Part shown: piece after piece, positions 1 to 8,601 of the stretch | Numbering within the stretch: the stretch's first letter is position 1 | Layout: each line of letters opens with the position of its first letter | Assembly (NCBI GenBank): GCA_022826825.1 | Contig: JAJDUD010000063.1 | Location: 124,001 to 188,000, forward strand | DNA: 64,000 bases | DNA from: Acidobacteriota bacterium | GTDB lineage: Bacteria > Acidobacteriota > Vicinamibacteria > Marinacidobacterales > Marinacidobacteraceae | Direction of reading: 5' to 3' | The notes under the pieces: generated by a model | The model's input: the letters and a program-made list of their open reading frames with translations, nothing else | Databases searched by the model: none | Told to the model about the DNA's origin: nothing | Translations under genes and position numbers: made by a program

Positions 1-1096
1 CGGTCGCGGCGCTCGCCAGCGCCCCGTCGGGGTCTCCCTGCACCGGCGCCGCCCCGCGTCGCTCGGAGCCCGGCTCCGGCTCCGCGCTCCTCAGGTATTC
101 GAAGAGGTCATCCGATGCCGGGAAGGGCGCGGTGGCGGGCTTTTCCCAGGTGACGGCGAGACGTTCCGCCGCCTCGATCGCCTGCTCCTCGCGCTCGCAC
201 ACCACCGCGACGTAGTTGCCCTTTCGCACCACCCGGAGGAACCCGGGCATGTCCCGCACCGAGGATTCGTCCAGCGCCGTCAGCGTCGCGCCCGCGAAGG
301 GCGGCCGCACGTTCCGGGCGTGGACCATCCCCGGCAGGCGGACGTCCACCGCCCACTCGAACGATCCGTCCACCTTCGCGGGGATGTCGTAGCGCGGAAT
401 CGACTGGCCGACCAGTTTCAGGTCCTGTACCGGCTTGACGCTCGCGACGCCGCCGGCCTGGTTGATGTTCGCACCCGTCAGCGCGACGTCGAAGCGCCGC
501 CCGCCGACCAACTCCCCATAGGTGACCGTCCGCGCGGGATCGCCGTTGAGCGAGATCACCCCCTCGCTCACCCGAAGCTCCTCCACCGGCACGCCGAAGC
601 GCTCCGACGCCATCTCCAGCAGCACCCGCCGGGCCTCCGCCGCGATGCGGCGTCCGACCATGGCGTCGCGCTCGATCGCGTCCGAGCCGCCCGAACCGCC
701 CTGGTCCACCGTCAGGTCCGTGCGCCCCATGACGACCGTGGCCCGGTCGAAGGCGAGGTCGAGTTCGTCGCACATCATCTGCCGGGTGGCGGTGCCGATC
801 CCCTGTCCCCCGTCGGTCTTGCCGAGGTAGAAGGTCGCGCTGCCGTCCTCGTGGACGACCAGCCAGGAATCGAGCTGGAGAAAGTCGGGATCGCGGTAGG
901 GGCCGGACTCCGCCGGCTGGGAGCCCAGCGCCTGCCGCGCCGCGCCGGCCGCGCCCATGGCGCTCAGGCCGAAGACGAAGAGGCCCGACGTCTTGAGGAA
1001 GTCGCGCCGGGATGCGCTCCCCTCCCAGTGCCCGAGCGCGCGCTCGATCGTGTCGGGGGCCTGCCGGCCGTTCCCCGGATCCCGCCCGCGGGTCAT
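1..1096 (-). CDS. Xanthine dehydrogenase-family molybdopterin-binding subunit (IorB-like), partial
   Basis: Large molybdenum-cofactor subunit of a two-subunit hydroxylase of the isoquinoline 1-oxidoreductase/aldehyde oxidase type. Only the first ~365 residues are present because the gene runs off the left edge. A twin-arginine motif (S29-R-R-D-F-L-K) followed by a short hydrophobic stretch suggests folded export by Tat. The visible part has the 'KTDGGQG' and 'VDQGGSGGS' glycine-rich segments of the MoCo domain and then the start of the aldehyde-oxidase a/b hammerhead region ('IPRYDIPAKVDGS'). The start ATG overlaps the stop of the upstream 2Fe-2S gene (ATGA), so the two are translationally coupled. 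The substrate cannot be told from sequence. Confidence 0.88.
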   Translation of the reverse strand, partial: MTRGRDPGNGRQAPDTIERALGHWEGSASRRDFLKTSGLFVFGLSAMGAAGAARQALGSQPAESGPYRDPDFLQLDSWLVVHEDGSATFYLGKTDGGQGIGTATRQMMCDELDLAFDRATVVMGRTDLTVDQGGSGGSDAIERDAMVGRRIAAEARRVLLEMASERFGVPVEELRVSEGVISLNGDPARTVTYGELVGGRRFDVALTGANINQAGGVASVKPVQDLKLVGQSIPRYDIPAKVDGSFEWAVDVRLPGMVHARNVRPPFAGATLTALDESSVRDMPGFLRVVRKGNYVAVVCEREEQAIEAAERLAVTWEKPATAPFPASDDLFEYLRSAEPEPGSERRGAAPVQGDPDGALASAAT

Positions 1097-1578
1097 CGGT
1101 CCTCCTCCCCGGAAGTGCCTGCCATCGCGGTCGCGGCCCGCTTCACCGCGGACTGGATCCGGTAGTAGGTCATGCAGCGGCAGAGAATCGGGTTCATGCC
1201 CCTCCGGATCTCCTCGTCGGAGGGATTCGGGCTGTTGCTGAGCAGCGCCGCGGCCGTGAGAATCTGGCCGTTCTGGCAGAACCCGCACTGCGGCACCTGC
1301 TCCTCGATCCAGGCCTGCTGGACGGGGTGCAGCTTGCCGTCCTCGGGCAGCCCCTCGAGGGTGGTGATCTCGCCCCGGGTACGCGAGACCGGCAGGATGC
1401 AAGAGCGGATCGGACGTCCGTCCATCAGCACCGTGCAGGTCCCGCACTGGGCGAGGCCGCAGCCGAAGCGCGGTCCCCGCAGCCCCAGATCGTTCCGGAG
1501 GACGTAGAGCAGCGGCGTCGCCGGATCGACGTCGACCGTGTGGGTCTTGCCGTTGACCGTGAGCGTGGTCTCTTGCAT
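1093..1578 (-). CDS. (2Fe-2S)-binding subunit of molybdenum hydroxylase (IorA-like)
   Basis: Small iron-sulfur subunit, 161 aa, the normal length for this family. It has a plant-type ferredoxin cluster (C40, C45, C48, C60) and a second helical [2Fe-2S] domain (C98, C101 and the C133-R-C135 pair), which together relay electrons from the Mo site. It has no signal peptide of its own; in this family the small subunit is normally exported as a complex with the Tat-bearing large subunit. It is first in the pair, upstream of the partial MoCo subunit with a 4-base overlap. Start ATG at 1578 is preceded by an AGGGGA-like ribosome site. Confidence 0.93.
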   Translation of the reverse strand: MQETTLTVNGKTHTVDVDPATPLLYVLRNDLGLRGPRFGCGLAQCGTCTVLMDGRPIRSCILPVSRTRGEITTLEGLPEDGKLHPVQQAWIEEQVPQCGFCQNGQILTAAALLSNSPNPSDEEIRRGMNPILCRCMTYYRIQSAVKRAATAMAGTSGEEDR

Positions 1579-1605
1579 CGATGGTTCCCCTACCGCGCGA
1601 AGATG

Positions 1606-2163
1606 CTACCGGAGCGTCTCGACCCGCTCGAAGGTCATCGAGTTGCCGCTCGGGAAGTGGAGGGTCAGCAGGTCGCCCTCCACCGTGACCTCGCAGGGCT
1701 CGCGGTGGTTCGCATTCGCTTCCGCGGCGGAACGGATCGCCATCGCCAGAGGCGCCTCGGGCAACGGCCCGGCGGCGCCGCCCGCCGAAAGGTGGAACTG
1801 GTGAGTGAGCAGCAGGGACCTCCCGTCGCGCGACCACTCGCCGCCCTCGGCCGAGCCGCGGACCGCGGCGCCGTCCTCGCCGGTCACGAAGAAGGTCACC
1901 GACCATTCGCCGCGGCTGCCGTCGTCGCTCCCGGCGAGGAACACGATCCGGCCGTCCACGGGGAGTTCCGCTCCCGCAGCGAGCCGGTAGGCGCGCGGCC
2001 GCCAGCTTCCCACGATGGGATCGGGCGCCGCGGAAGCCTGCGGGGAGACAGAATTGGCGTTCGCCGGCCCCACGGCGCTGCCCGAAGGGACAGCGGCCAG
2101 ACCCAGAGCGACCAGGGTGGATCCGGCGAAGAGGACCAGAGAAGGAGGACGGTTCGAGCGCAT
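1606..2163 (-). CDS. Secreted hypothetical protein, lipocalin-like
   Basis: A 185-residue exported protein with a signal peptide (M-R-S-N then a hydrophobic run to about residue 28). The mature part is short beta-rich sequence with 'IVGSWRPRAY', 'GEWSVTFFVTGEDG' and 'VEGDLLTLHFPSGN'. This pattern of alternating strands beginning with a 'G-x-W' motif recalls lipocalin-like domains, but I cannot assign a family firmly. It lies just upstream of the Mo-hydroxylase genes on the same strand (27 bp gap), so it could be transcribed with them. Start chosen at the ATG that begins the signal peptide; the frame stays open upstream without a good leader. Confidence 0.6.
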   Translation of the reverse strand: MRSNRPPSLVLFAGSTLVALGLAAVPSGSAVGPANANSVSPQASAAPDPIVGSWRPRAYRLAAGAELPVDGRIVFLAGSDDGSRGEWSVTFFVTGEDGAAVRGSAEGGEWSRDGRSLLLTHQFHLSAGGAAGPLPEAPLAMAIRSAAEANANHREPCEVTVEGDLLTLHFPSGNSMTFERVETLR

Positions 2164-2277
2164 GGAGCGAACAAGGCTATCCGCTCGCCGGCGCGGACGG
2201 CCGGACGCGCAGGCCGCGTCCGGCGCGCCGGGCGCCGGACGGAATCCGCACCGTCCGCGGGGTAACCTTCCGCCTTC

Positions 2278-3219
2278 ATGAAGACCGTGGGAGCGGGGAG
2301 GACGCAGCTCGGTCTGGCTGCCGGACTTCTCATGACGCTGACGTGGCTGCCCGGGTGCAGTCTCGTCGCCAACATGGCGGTGAACTCCATCGCGGGACTG
2401 CTGGCCGAGGGGGAGGCCGTCCTCCGCTCCGACGACGATCTCGACCTCGTCAAGGCGCCGCTCGCGAACAATCTCTGGCTCATGGAGACGATGCTCGAGA
2501 CGAGCCCCGAGCACCGGGAGATGCTGTTGAGCGCGACCAAGGGGTTCCTGCTGTTCGCCTACGGCTTCGTGGAGCCGGACCTCTTTGATCTCGACTTCAC
2601 CCAGTTCGAGGAAAAGCAGGCGGTGCGGCGGCGCGCCGCCCGGCTCTACCGCCGCGCCACGGGCTACGGCATGCGGGGGCTGGAGGTGAACCATCCGGGC
2701 ATCGAGGCGCGCCTCCGGAACAGCCCGGAGGCGGCGGCCGCCGAACTCGAGACGGAGGACGCCGCGCTGGCGCTGTGGACCGGGACCGCTCTCGGCGCCT
2801 GGATCGCGATGGATACGGACAATCCCGAGGCCACGGCGGACCTCTCCCTGATGGGCGCCCTGCTGCACCGGTCCCGCGAGCTCGACGACACCGTGGACGA
2901 AGGGGTGGTCTACGACTACCTCAGCATCTACGAGGTGTCCCGGATCGGGGGCTCCATCGACCGGGGACGCGAGTACTACGAGCACGCCCTCGAGATCGGC
3001 CCGGCGCGGGCTCCGGTGCTCTGGTCCACCTGGGCCGAGGCGGGGTCGGTCGCGAGTGGCAACCGGGGGGAATTCGAGGCCCTGTTGCGGCAAACGCTCG
3101 ACTTCGACATCGACAGCGAACCGGGAGCGCGTCTCCTGAATCAGGTGGCTCAGGAGCGGGCCGCCTGGCTGCTTTCCAACGTCGACGACTATTTCCTCGA
3201 CGACCTGCAGAGCCAATAG
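2278..3219 (+). CDS. TatT-type lipoprotein of a TPR-associated TRAP transporter
   Basis: A 313-aa helical-repeat lipoprotein of the TRAP transporter TatT component family (T. pallidum TP0956 type). The lipobox L24-P-G-C27 predicts a lipid anchor. The rest is degenerate TPR helices, with 'LVKAPLANNLWLMETMLE' near residue 60 and 'LLSATKGFLLFAYGFVEPD' near residue 85, both typical of the family. In characterised members the trimeric TPR protein binds the TRAP periplasmic receptor and may hold ligand in a shared channel. The next two genes encode exactly those partners (binding protein 19 bp downstream, fused permease after it), which makes the assignment firm despite weak TPR conservation. Confidence 0.88.
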   Translation: MKTVGAGRTQLGLAAGLLMTLTWLPGCSLVANMAVNSIAGLLAEGEAVLRSDDDLDLVKAPLANNLWLMETMLETSPEHREMLLSATKGFLLFAYGFVEPDLFDLDFTQFEEKQAVRRRAARLYRRATGYGMRGLEVNHPGIEARLRNSPEAAAAELETEDAALALWTGTALGAWIAMDTDNPEATADLSLMGALLHRSRELDDTVDEGVVYDYLSIYEVSRIGGSIDRGREYYEHALEIGPARAPVLWSTWAEAGSVASGNRGEFEALLRQTLDFDIDSEPGARLLNQVAQERAAWLLSNVDDYFLDDLQSQ

Positions 3220-3238
3220 AAACCCGAAGAGATTCCTT

Positions 3239-4264
3239 ATGCCGAACGTCAGAAAGTACCTCCTGGCCAGCCGGAGCGCCGCGCTCGTGGCTCTCGCCCT
3301 CCTCCTGCCGGCGGCCGCCGCCGAGGCACGGGTCAACCTGCGGCTCGCGACCGTCGCGCCCCGGGGATCGGCGTACCACCTGATCCTCGACAAGATGGCC
3401 GCCGAGATCGGCCGCGAGACCGGCGGCGAGGTCCGGATCCGGATCATCGCCGGAGGCGCCGCGGGCGACGAGACCGCGATGATCAGCAAGATGCGGATCG
3501 GCCAGGTGCAGATGGCCGCGGTCTCGAACGTGGGACTCGCCGAACTGGACCCGAGCGCCTGGACCCTGTCCATCCCCATGGTGTTCCGCGACTATCCGGA
3601 GTGGGACCACGTCCGGGAGGCCATGAACCCGGAGATCGCGGATGCGCTCCGCGGACAGGGGTTCCAGGTCATCGCCTGGGCCGACGTGGGCTGGCTTCAC
3701 TTCTTCGCCAGCGACCCCGTCCACACCCTGCAGGACCTGCAGGCGCTGAAGCTGGCGGGCGCCTCGAACGACCAGACGGTCCTCGATCTCCTGCGCTGGT
3801 CGGGCTTGGACCCCGTCCAGATCAGTTCGGTCGAGCTGGTGAGCGGCTTCCAGACCGGACTCATCGAGGCGGTCCCGATGCCGATCGTCCTTGCGGAGGG
3901 GTCCCAGATCTACCGCTCCGCCAAGTTCATGAACGACCTCCCCTGGGCGCCGCTGCAGGGCGCGATCATCGTGCACGAGCAAGGCTGGGCGCGGCTCGAC
4001 GCGTCCCAGCAGGAAGTGGTGCTCCGGAAGAGCAACGAGGCGGCGGTTTCGTTCCGGGAAACCAACCGCGAGCAGGAGCGGAAGTCGCTCGCGGCGATGA
4101 AGTCGCGCGGCCTCGAGGTGATCGAGGCCTCCTCCGAGTTCGAGAGCGCCTGGATGGACACCGCGGAGAAGCTCTTTCCGCTGGTCCGGGAGCAGCTCGT
4201 TTCCCCTCCGGTGTTCGACCGCATGATCCGGTTGCGCGACGAATACCGGGCGGCCAATGAGTAG
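3239..4264 (+). CDS. TRAP transporter substrate-binding protein (DctP/TatP type)
   Basis: Periplasmic solute receptor of the TRAP system, 341 aa, with a cleavable signal peptide ending near 'AAAEARVNLRLATVAPRG'. The two-lobed DctP fold is recognisable from 'KMAAEIGRETGGEVRIRI', 'MISKMRIGQVQMAAV' and the long hinge helix 'SFRETNREQERKSLAAMK'. In classic carboxylate-binding DctP proteins an Arg sits in a 'LKGxKIR' strand; here the equivalent strand reads 'LQALKLAGAS', apparently without it. That fits the TatP subgroup, where hydrophobic ligands have been proposed, better than a simple C4-dicarboxylate receptor. It sits between the TatT and permease genes in one transcription unit. Confidence 0.9.
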   Translation: MPNVRKYLLASRSAALVALALLLPAAAAEARVNLRLATVAPRGSAYHLILDKMAAEIGRETGGEVRIRIIAGGAAGDETAMISKMRIGQVQMAAVSNVGLAELDPSAWTLSIPMVFRDYPEWDHVREAMNPEIADALRGQGFQVIAWADVGWLHFFASDPVHTLQDLQALKLAGASNDQTVLDLLRWSGLDPVQISSVELVSGFQTGLIEAVPMPIVLAEGSQIYRSAKFMNDLPWAPLQGAIIVHEQGWARLDASQQEVVLRKSNEAAVSFRETNREQERKSLAAMKSRGLEVIEASSEFESAWMDTAEKLFPLVREQLVSPPVFDRMIRLRDEYRAANE

Positions 4265-4306
4265 CCCGGCCGCGGGCTGACCCGCGGAAGCCGCCCCGGG
4301 GGAATC

Positions 4307-6181
4307 ATGAGTCCGGACGCCGCAGGGGCCCTTCCGGAGGAGGCCGCCGCCATTCCGGAGCCAGCCGCCGCGCCGCCGCGGAGCCGCCTCGCGGTCTTCG
4401 AGGACGCGATCTCCGTCGGCGCCCTCGTCCTCATGGCGGCGATCCCCATCGGCGAAGCCCTCATCCGGCCGGTCTATCCGACCGGCATCCCGGGCTCCTC
4501 GATGTGGGTGCAGCACCTGACGCTCTGGGTCGCTTTCCTGGGGGCGGCGGTGGCGTCGCGCCGGGGCGAGCTGCTCTCGCTGAGCGCCGGCCCGAGCATG
4601 GTGCCCCCGGCCTGGAAGCCGCGCCTCCTGTCGCTGTCGGGCGCGGTCGGGGTCGTGGTGTCCGTGGTGCTTTCCTACGCCAGCGCGGTGCTGACCCGGG
4701 CCGAGTGGGAGGGCGGCCGGGAGCTGGCGCTCGGGGTTCCGGTCTGGGTCGCCGTGGGGGTCATGCCGGTCGGTTTCCTGCTGATCGGCTGGCGGCTCTG
4801 GCGCCGGGTCCCGACCCGCTGGGGCCGCTGGACGGCGATTCTGGGTCTCGCGATTCCGCTGCTGCTCCACGAGGGGCTCACCGGGTGGGACCTCACCGGA
4901 AACGGCATCGAATGGCCGCTCCTCGCCCTCATCCTGATCGCCGCGGCGTTCGGGGCGCCGATCTTCGTGGCGCTCGGCGGCGCCGCCGCGGTGCTGCTGT
5001 GGAGCAACTGGGACCCGGTCTCGGCGATTCCCGCCGAGGCCTACAGCATGGTCACGAAGCCCATGCTGCCGACCATCCCGCTGTTCACGCTGGCGGGTTA
5101 CATCCTCGCCGAGGGCGGGGCCCCCAAACGGCTCGTGGTGCTCTTCCGCGGCGTCTTCGGCTGGATGCCGGGCGGGGTGGCGGTGGTCGCGATCGTGATG
5201 TCCGCGTTCTTCACCTGCTTCACCGGGGGCAGCGGCGTCACCATCCTGGCGATGGGCGGACTGATGTTCCCCCTGCTGCTCGCGGACGGGCACCGCCCCA
5301 AGTTCGCGACCGGCCTCCTCACCGCGGCGGGCTCGCTCGGCCTCCTCATCCCCCCCTCGGTCGCGGTCATCCTCTACGCGATCGTCGCCGAGGTGGACAT
5401 CCCGCGGCTGTTCGTGGCGGGACTCATTCCCTCGGCGCTCCAGATCGTGCTGGTCGCCGGGTTCACCATCGTGGTGACCCGGCGCTTCGCCGGGAAGACC
5501 TCGTCCTTCCGGATCCGCGAGGCGGCGCAGGCGCTCTGGACCGCAAAGTGGGAGGCGTCCATCCCCTTCGTGGTCATCGGCGTGATGCTCGGCGGGATCG
5601 CGACGCTCGTGGAAGCCGCCGCCATCACCGTCCTCTACGCGCTGTTCATCGAGTTCGTGGTCCACCGCGAGGGAAAGACGTTCTCGGACCTCGTCCGCAC
5701 CGGGGCCAACGCGGTGACCCTGATCGGCGGCGTTCTGCTCATCCTGGGCGCCGCCCTCGGGCTCACGAACTACCTGATCTTCGCCGACATCCCGGGGATG
5801 GCGATCGACTGGGTGCAGTCGTTCGTGGCCTCCCCGCTCTTCTTCCTGCTGCTGCTGAACATCTTCCTGCTGATCGTCGGCTGTCTCATGGACATCTACT
5901 CGGCCATCGTGGTCGTGGTCCCCCTGGTCGCGCCGCTCGGACTCGCTTTCGGCATCGACCCCCTGCACCTCGGGGTCATCTTCCTCACGAACCTGGAGCT
6001 CGGCTACCTGACGCCGCCGGTGGGGATGAACCTCTTCCTCGCCTCCTACCGGTTCAAGCGGCCGCTCGGCGAGGTCTATCGCGCCTCGGTGCCGTTCCTG
6101 CTGATCCGGGCGGGCGCGGTGCTGCTCGTGACCTATATCCCTTACCTGACCCTGGCGCTGCCGGGACTCTTCTTCGACTAG
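4307..6181 (+). CDS. TRAP transporter fused permease (DctQM)
   Basis: A 624-residue inner-membrane protein combining the small (DctQ, about residues 25-185, four membrane spans) and large (DctM, about residues 195-620) TRAP subunits in one chain. The DctM half has the expected segments, such as 'GGSGVTILAMGG', 'GLLIPPSVAVILYAIVAEVDIPRLFVAGL' shortened here to its core, and 'LGYLTPPVGMNLFLAS' near the C terminus. It imports the ligand delivered by the DctP-type protein using an ion gradient. A GGGGGAA ribosome site lies just before the ATG. Together with the two genes upstream it makes a complete TatT-P-QM transporter. Confidence 0.93.
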   Translation: MSPDAAGALPEEAAAIPEPAAAPPRSRLAVFEDAISVGALVLMAAIPIGEALIRPVYPTGIPGSSMWVQHLTLWVAFLGAAVASRRGELLSLSAGPSMVPPAWKPRLLSLSGAVGVVVSVVLSYASAVLTRAEWEGGRELALGVPVWVAVGVMPVGFLLIGWRLWRRVPTRWGRWTAILGLAIPLLLHEGLTGWDLTGNGIEWPLLALILIAAAFGAPIFVALGGAAAVLLWSNWDPVSAIPAEAYSMVTKPMLPTIPLFTLAGYILAEGGAPKRLVVLFRGVFGWMPGGVAVVAIVMSAFFTCFTGGSGVTILAMGGLMFPLLLADGHRPKFATGLLTAAGSLGLLIPPSVAVILYAIVAEVDIPRLFVAGLIPSALQIVLVAGFTIVVTRRFAGKTSSFRIREAAQALWTAKWEASIPFVVIGVMLGGIATLVEAAAITVLYALFIEFVVHREGKTFSDLVRTGANAVTLIGGVLLILGAALGLTNYLIFADIPGMAIDWVQSFVASPLFFLLLLNIFLLIVGCLMDIYSAIVVVVPLVAPLGLAFGIDPLHLGVIFLTNLELGYLTPPVGMNLFLASYRFKRPLGEVYRASVPFLLIRAGAVLLVTYIPYLTLALPGLFFD

Positions 6182-6201
6182 GAGAGAGCCGCGGAGGCGG
6201 A

Positions 6202-7461
6202 GTGGACTTTCAGATCGCGGACCGGCAGCGGAAACGCCGCGTCCGGCGGCTGCTCCTGGCCGGCGGCGGGGCGGGCGCGCTGCTGGTCCTGCTGCTCCTG
6301 CTCGGCGGCATCGCTCCCGGCGTCCCCGAAGTGGATCGCTCGGTCGTCTGGACGGGCGTCGTCGAACGGGGCGAGTTGGTGCGGCAGGTGCGCGGACCGG
6401 GCAGCCTCCAGGTGCCTCCCGAGCAGATCCGATGGCTGGCCGCCGAGACCCGCGGGCGGGTCGAGGAACGCCGCGTGCTCCCCGGGACCCCCGTGGGGGA
6501 GGACACCGTGCTGCTGGTCCTCTCGAATCCCGAACTCGAACAGCAGACCCGGGAGGCCGAACTCCAGCTCCGCGCCCAGGAGGCGGAACTCCGGCGGCTC
6601 CTCGACCAGACGCGCTCCGACCTGCTGGAGCAGCGGAACGCGGCCGGCCAGCTCGCCGCTTCCTCGGCCCGGGCCCGCCGCCGGGCCGATGCGGACCGGA
6701 AGCTCTTCGAGGCGGGGCTGGTGGGAGAACTGATCCACCGGCGGAGCCAGGTGAGCGCCGAGGAACTGGAGACCCGCCACGCGCTCGAGGAGGAGCGCCT
6801 CGCCATCCTCACCGACTCGAGCGCGGCGCAGGTCGCCTCCAAGGAAGCAACGGTCGCGCGCTACCGGGCGGTACTGGAACTCCGCCGGCGGCAGCTCGCC
6901 GCCCTTACGGTCCGGGCGGGACGCGGCGGCACCCTCCTCGAGGTCCCGGTCGAGGTCGGCCAGGAGGTGAATCCCGGACAAAACCTCGCGCGGGTGGCGG
7001 ATCCAAAGGAACTCAAGGCGGTGCTCCGGATCGCCGAGACGCAGGCCCGCGACGTCGAACCCGGCCAGCCGGCGCTGGTGGACACCCGCAACGGGATCGT
7101 GGAGGGCGTCGTCTCCCGGGTGGACCCCGCGGTGCGCGAGGGAACGGTGGCGGTGGACATCCGGATCGCCGGCGAACTCCCCCGCGGCGCCCGCCCCGAT
7201 CTCTCGGTGGACGGCACGATCGAACTCGACCGGGTCCCGGACACCCTCCACGTGGGCCGGCCGGCGTACGGCCAGCCGGGCAGCACCGTCGGCCTCTTCC
7301 GCATCGCCCCCGACGGGGAGACCGCCGTGCGGGTGCCGGTCGAACTCGGCCGGGGTTCGGTGAACCGCATCGAGGTGCTGGCCGGACTCGCCGAGGGCGA
7401 CGAGATCATCCTCTCGGACACCTCGGCGTGGGATTCCTGGGACGCCATCCGGCTCCGGTAG
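6202..7461 (+). CDS. HlyD/RND-type periplasmic adaptor protein
   Basis: A 419-residue membrane-fusion protein starting at a GTG preceded by GGAGG. One N-terminal membrane helix (about residues 15-37) is followed by a lipoyl-like half ('EERRVLPGTPVGEDTVLLVL'), a long coiled-coil hairpin rich in E, R, L and Q (about residues 105-215), the second lipoyl half ('LEVPVEVGQEVNPGQNLARV') and beta-barrel domains. Such adaptors link an inner-membrane ABC or RND pump to an outer-membrane channel. No pump or TolC gene is adjacent; the only transporter nearby is the TRAP operon, whose stop is 20 bp upstream, so co-transcription is likely but the partner is unknown. Confidence 0.88.
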   Translation: MDFQIADRQRKRRVRRLLLAGGGAGALLVLLLLLGGIAPGVPEVDRSVVWTGVVERGELVRQVRGPGSLQVPPEQIRWLAAETRGRVEERRVLPGTPVGEDTVLLVLSNPELEQQTREAELQLRAQEAELRRLLDQTRSDLLEQRNAAGQLAASSARARRRADADRKLFEAGLVGELIHRRSQVSAEELETRHALEEERLAILTDSSAAQVASKEATVARYRAVLELRRRQLAALTVRAGRGGTLLEVPVEVGQEVNPGQNLARVADPKELKAVLRIAETQARDVEPGQPALVDTRNGIVEGVVSRVDPAVREGTVAVDIRIAGELPRGARPDLSVDGTIELDRVPDTLHVGRPAYGQPGSTVGLFRIAPDGETAVRVPVELGRGSVNRIEVLAGLAEGDEIILSDTSAWDSWDAIRLR

Positions 7462-7560
7462 GGAGTTTGCCAAAGCCCGGCGTCCGGGACGAGGCATCGT
7501 CTTCCATCCCGCGGAACCGCCGGCCGAGCAGCAGGTAGCTGTCCGCTGTAACGTGCCATC

Positions 7561-7785
7561 ATGATCCGAACGCAGGTCAGCCTTACCGAAGCGGAGTACC
7601 GAGCCGCCAAACGCGAAGCGGCGCAGCTCGGGATTTCACTCGCGGAGTTGCTTCGCCGATCGTTGCGCACCCTGATCCCGAGCGACGAATCGAAGCCGTG
7701 GATGCGCTACGCCGGCATGGTCGAGACCGGCGATCCCCGTTCGAGCACACCTATCGACGAAGTCGTGTATGGCAAGCGGCGCTGA
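7561..7785 (+). CDS. RHH (CopG/Arc-type) antitoxin-like protein, apparent orphan
   Basis: A 74-aa protein with the beta strand 'MIRTQVSLTEAEYRAAKREA' shortened to its pattern (strand, then two helices through 'LGISLAELLRRSLRTLI'), typical of ribbon-helix-helix repressors that act as antitoxins. The C-terminal tail, with its D/E-rich 'PIDEVVYGKRR' end, would be the toxin-binding part. No intact toxin follows; a 51-codon ORF overlapping its 3' end may be a toxin remnant (see next entry). The palindrome ATCATGAT (7558-7565) spans the start codon and is also found twice in front of the antitoxin at 17.5 kb. Confidence 0.75.
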   Translation: MIRTQVSLTEAEYRAAKREAAQLGISLAELLRRSLRTLIPSDESKPWMRYAGMVETGDPRSSTPIDEVVYGKRR

Positions 7786-7924
7786 CGCCTGCCTGTTTGG
7801 ACGCGTCAGCCTCGTGGGCGCCGTAGGGCTCCATTTGGTGGGGGATCACGATGTCCCCGAGTGTTGGTCCACGGACCGCCAGCTGGCGCTGACTGGAGTT
7901 CCGCTCGCGATCCACACGAGGTGA
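7769..7924 (+). pseudogene. Possible PIN-type toxin remnant after the orphan antitoxin
   Basis: An ATG at 7769 overlaps the last 17 bases of the antitoxin gene, the usual geometry of a toxin gene in such pairs, but opens a frame of only 51 codons. Its last third, 'ECWSTDRQLALTGVPLAI', resembles the C-terminal 'TxDRxFA..AGV' end of PIN nucleases, while the first two thirds match nothing I recognise. An internally deleted VapC is one explanation; a chance ORF is the other. Low confidence. Confidence 0.25.
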
Positions 7925-7944
7925 TGCCGGCGCCCCCGGGTCCC

Positions 7945-8580
7945 TCAGGGCCGGCTGAGCGATAGCGCGATCCGCTCCGCGACCCAGTCGGCGAGTTCTC
8001 TCCCGGCAGCGACCGCGGGGTCCACGGACCCAAGCAGAAACCGCTCCGCGAACACGTGCGGCGGATCGGAATCCCGCACCAGGAGGATGTCCAGCCTGAT
8101 TTCGCCGCCCTCGGCCTGGCCGCCCACCGCTTCACCGCCGCCGGGAGGACGCCAGGCGGAACCGGGATCGATCTCGCCCCCCGGCCCCGACTCGAGGCTT
8201 CCCGCGAGCACGTAGTCGGCGCCCAGCCGGCCGGCGATGCCGACCAACCCTTCCTCACGCTCGCGCGGACCGAACGCCGGCCGCAAGCGACGGGGCGACA
8301 GCTCGAAGATGCCCTCCGGCTCCGCCTCCAGGCGCGCCCGCACCGCTTCGGTAAGTTGCCGGGCCAGCGGGGCGAACTCGCCGCGACCCGTGCGGTTGTC
8401 GAAATCCGGGATCAGCAGGACCGGGCGGCCCACCGGGTCCGGCCGCCGGATGGCGCTCGGCTTCCCGGCGACCGCCAGCAGACCGAGCCCGGTCGCCAGC
8501 GCGAGGATCCCCGCCACCACGAAGGACCCTCTCGGTACTTTGCCGCTCACCTTGCCCGCGGACGCTAGCGCGGCGATCAT
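7945..8580 (-). CDS. Membrane-anchored TolB-N/FlgO-like protein
   Basis: A 211-aa protein with one N-terminal membrane helix ('GSFVVAGILALATGLGLLAVAG', about residues 18-39 in pattern) and an extracytoplasmic domain. Two landmarks, 'RPVLLIPDFDNRT' near residue 53 and 'AGRLGADYVLAGSLE' near residue 120, are the conserved first strand and 'LGVDYVLEGSV' motif of the TolB N-terminal/FlgO-like fold found in many sensory adenylate-cyclase and TPR proteins. Here the domain stands alone with no kinase, cyclase or TPR part. It is transcribed divergently from etfB with only 21 bp between start codons, so the two promoters must lie partly inside coding sequence. Function unknown. Confidence 0.6.
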   Translation of the reverse strand: MIAALASAGKVSGKVPRGSFVVAGILALATGLGLLAVAGKPSAIRRPDPVGRPVLLIPDFDNRTGRGEFAPLARQLTEAVRARLEAEPEGIFELSPRRLRPAFGPREREEGLVGIAGRLGADYVLAGSLESGPGGEIDPGSAWRPPGGGEAVGGQAEGGEIRLDILLVRDSDPPHVFAERFLLGSVDPAVAAGRELADWVAERIALSLSRP

Positions 8581-8601
8581 ACGGACGAGTTTCAGCCCGC
8601 A

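Noticed and set aside
2921..5968. A 1015-codon open frame on the minus strand across the TRAP genes
   Set aside because: Composition is dominated by R, D, H, G and Q, typical of an antisense shadow in GC-rich DNA, and the plus strand carries clear TatT, DctP and DctQM proteins.
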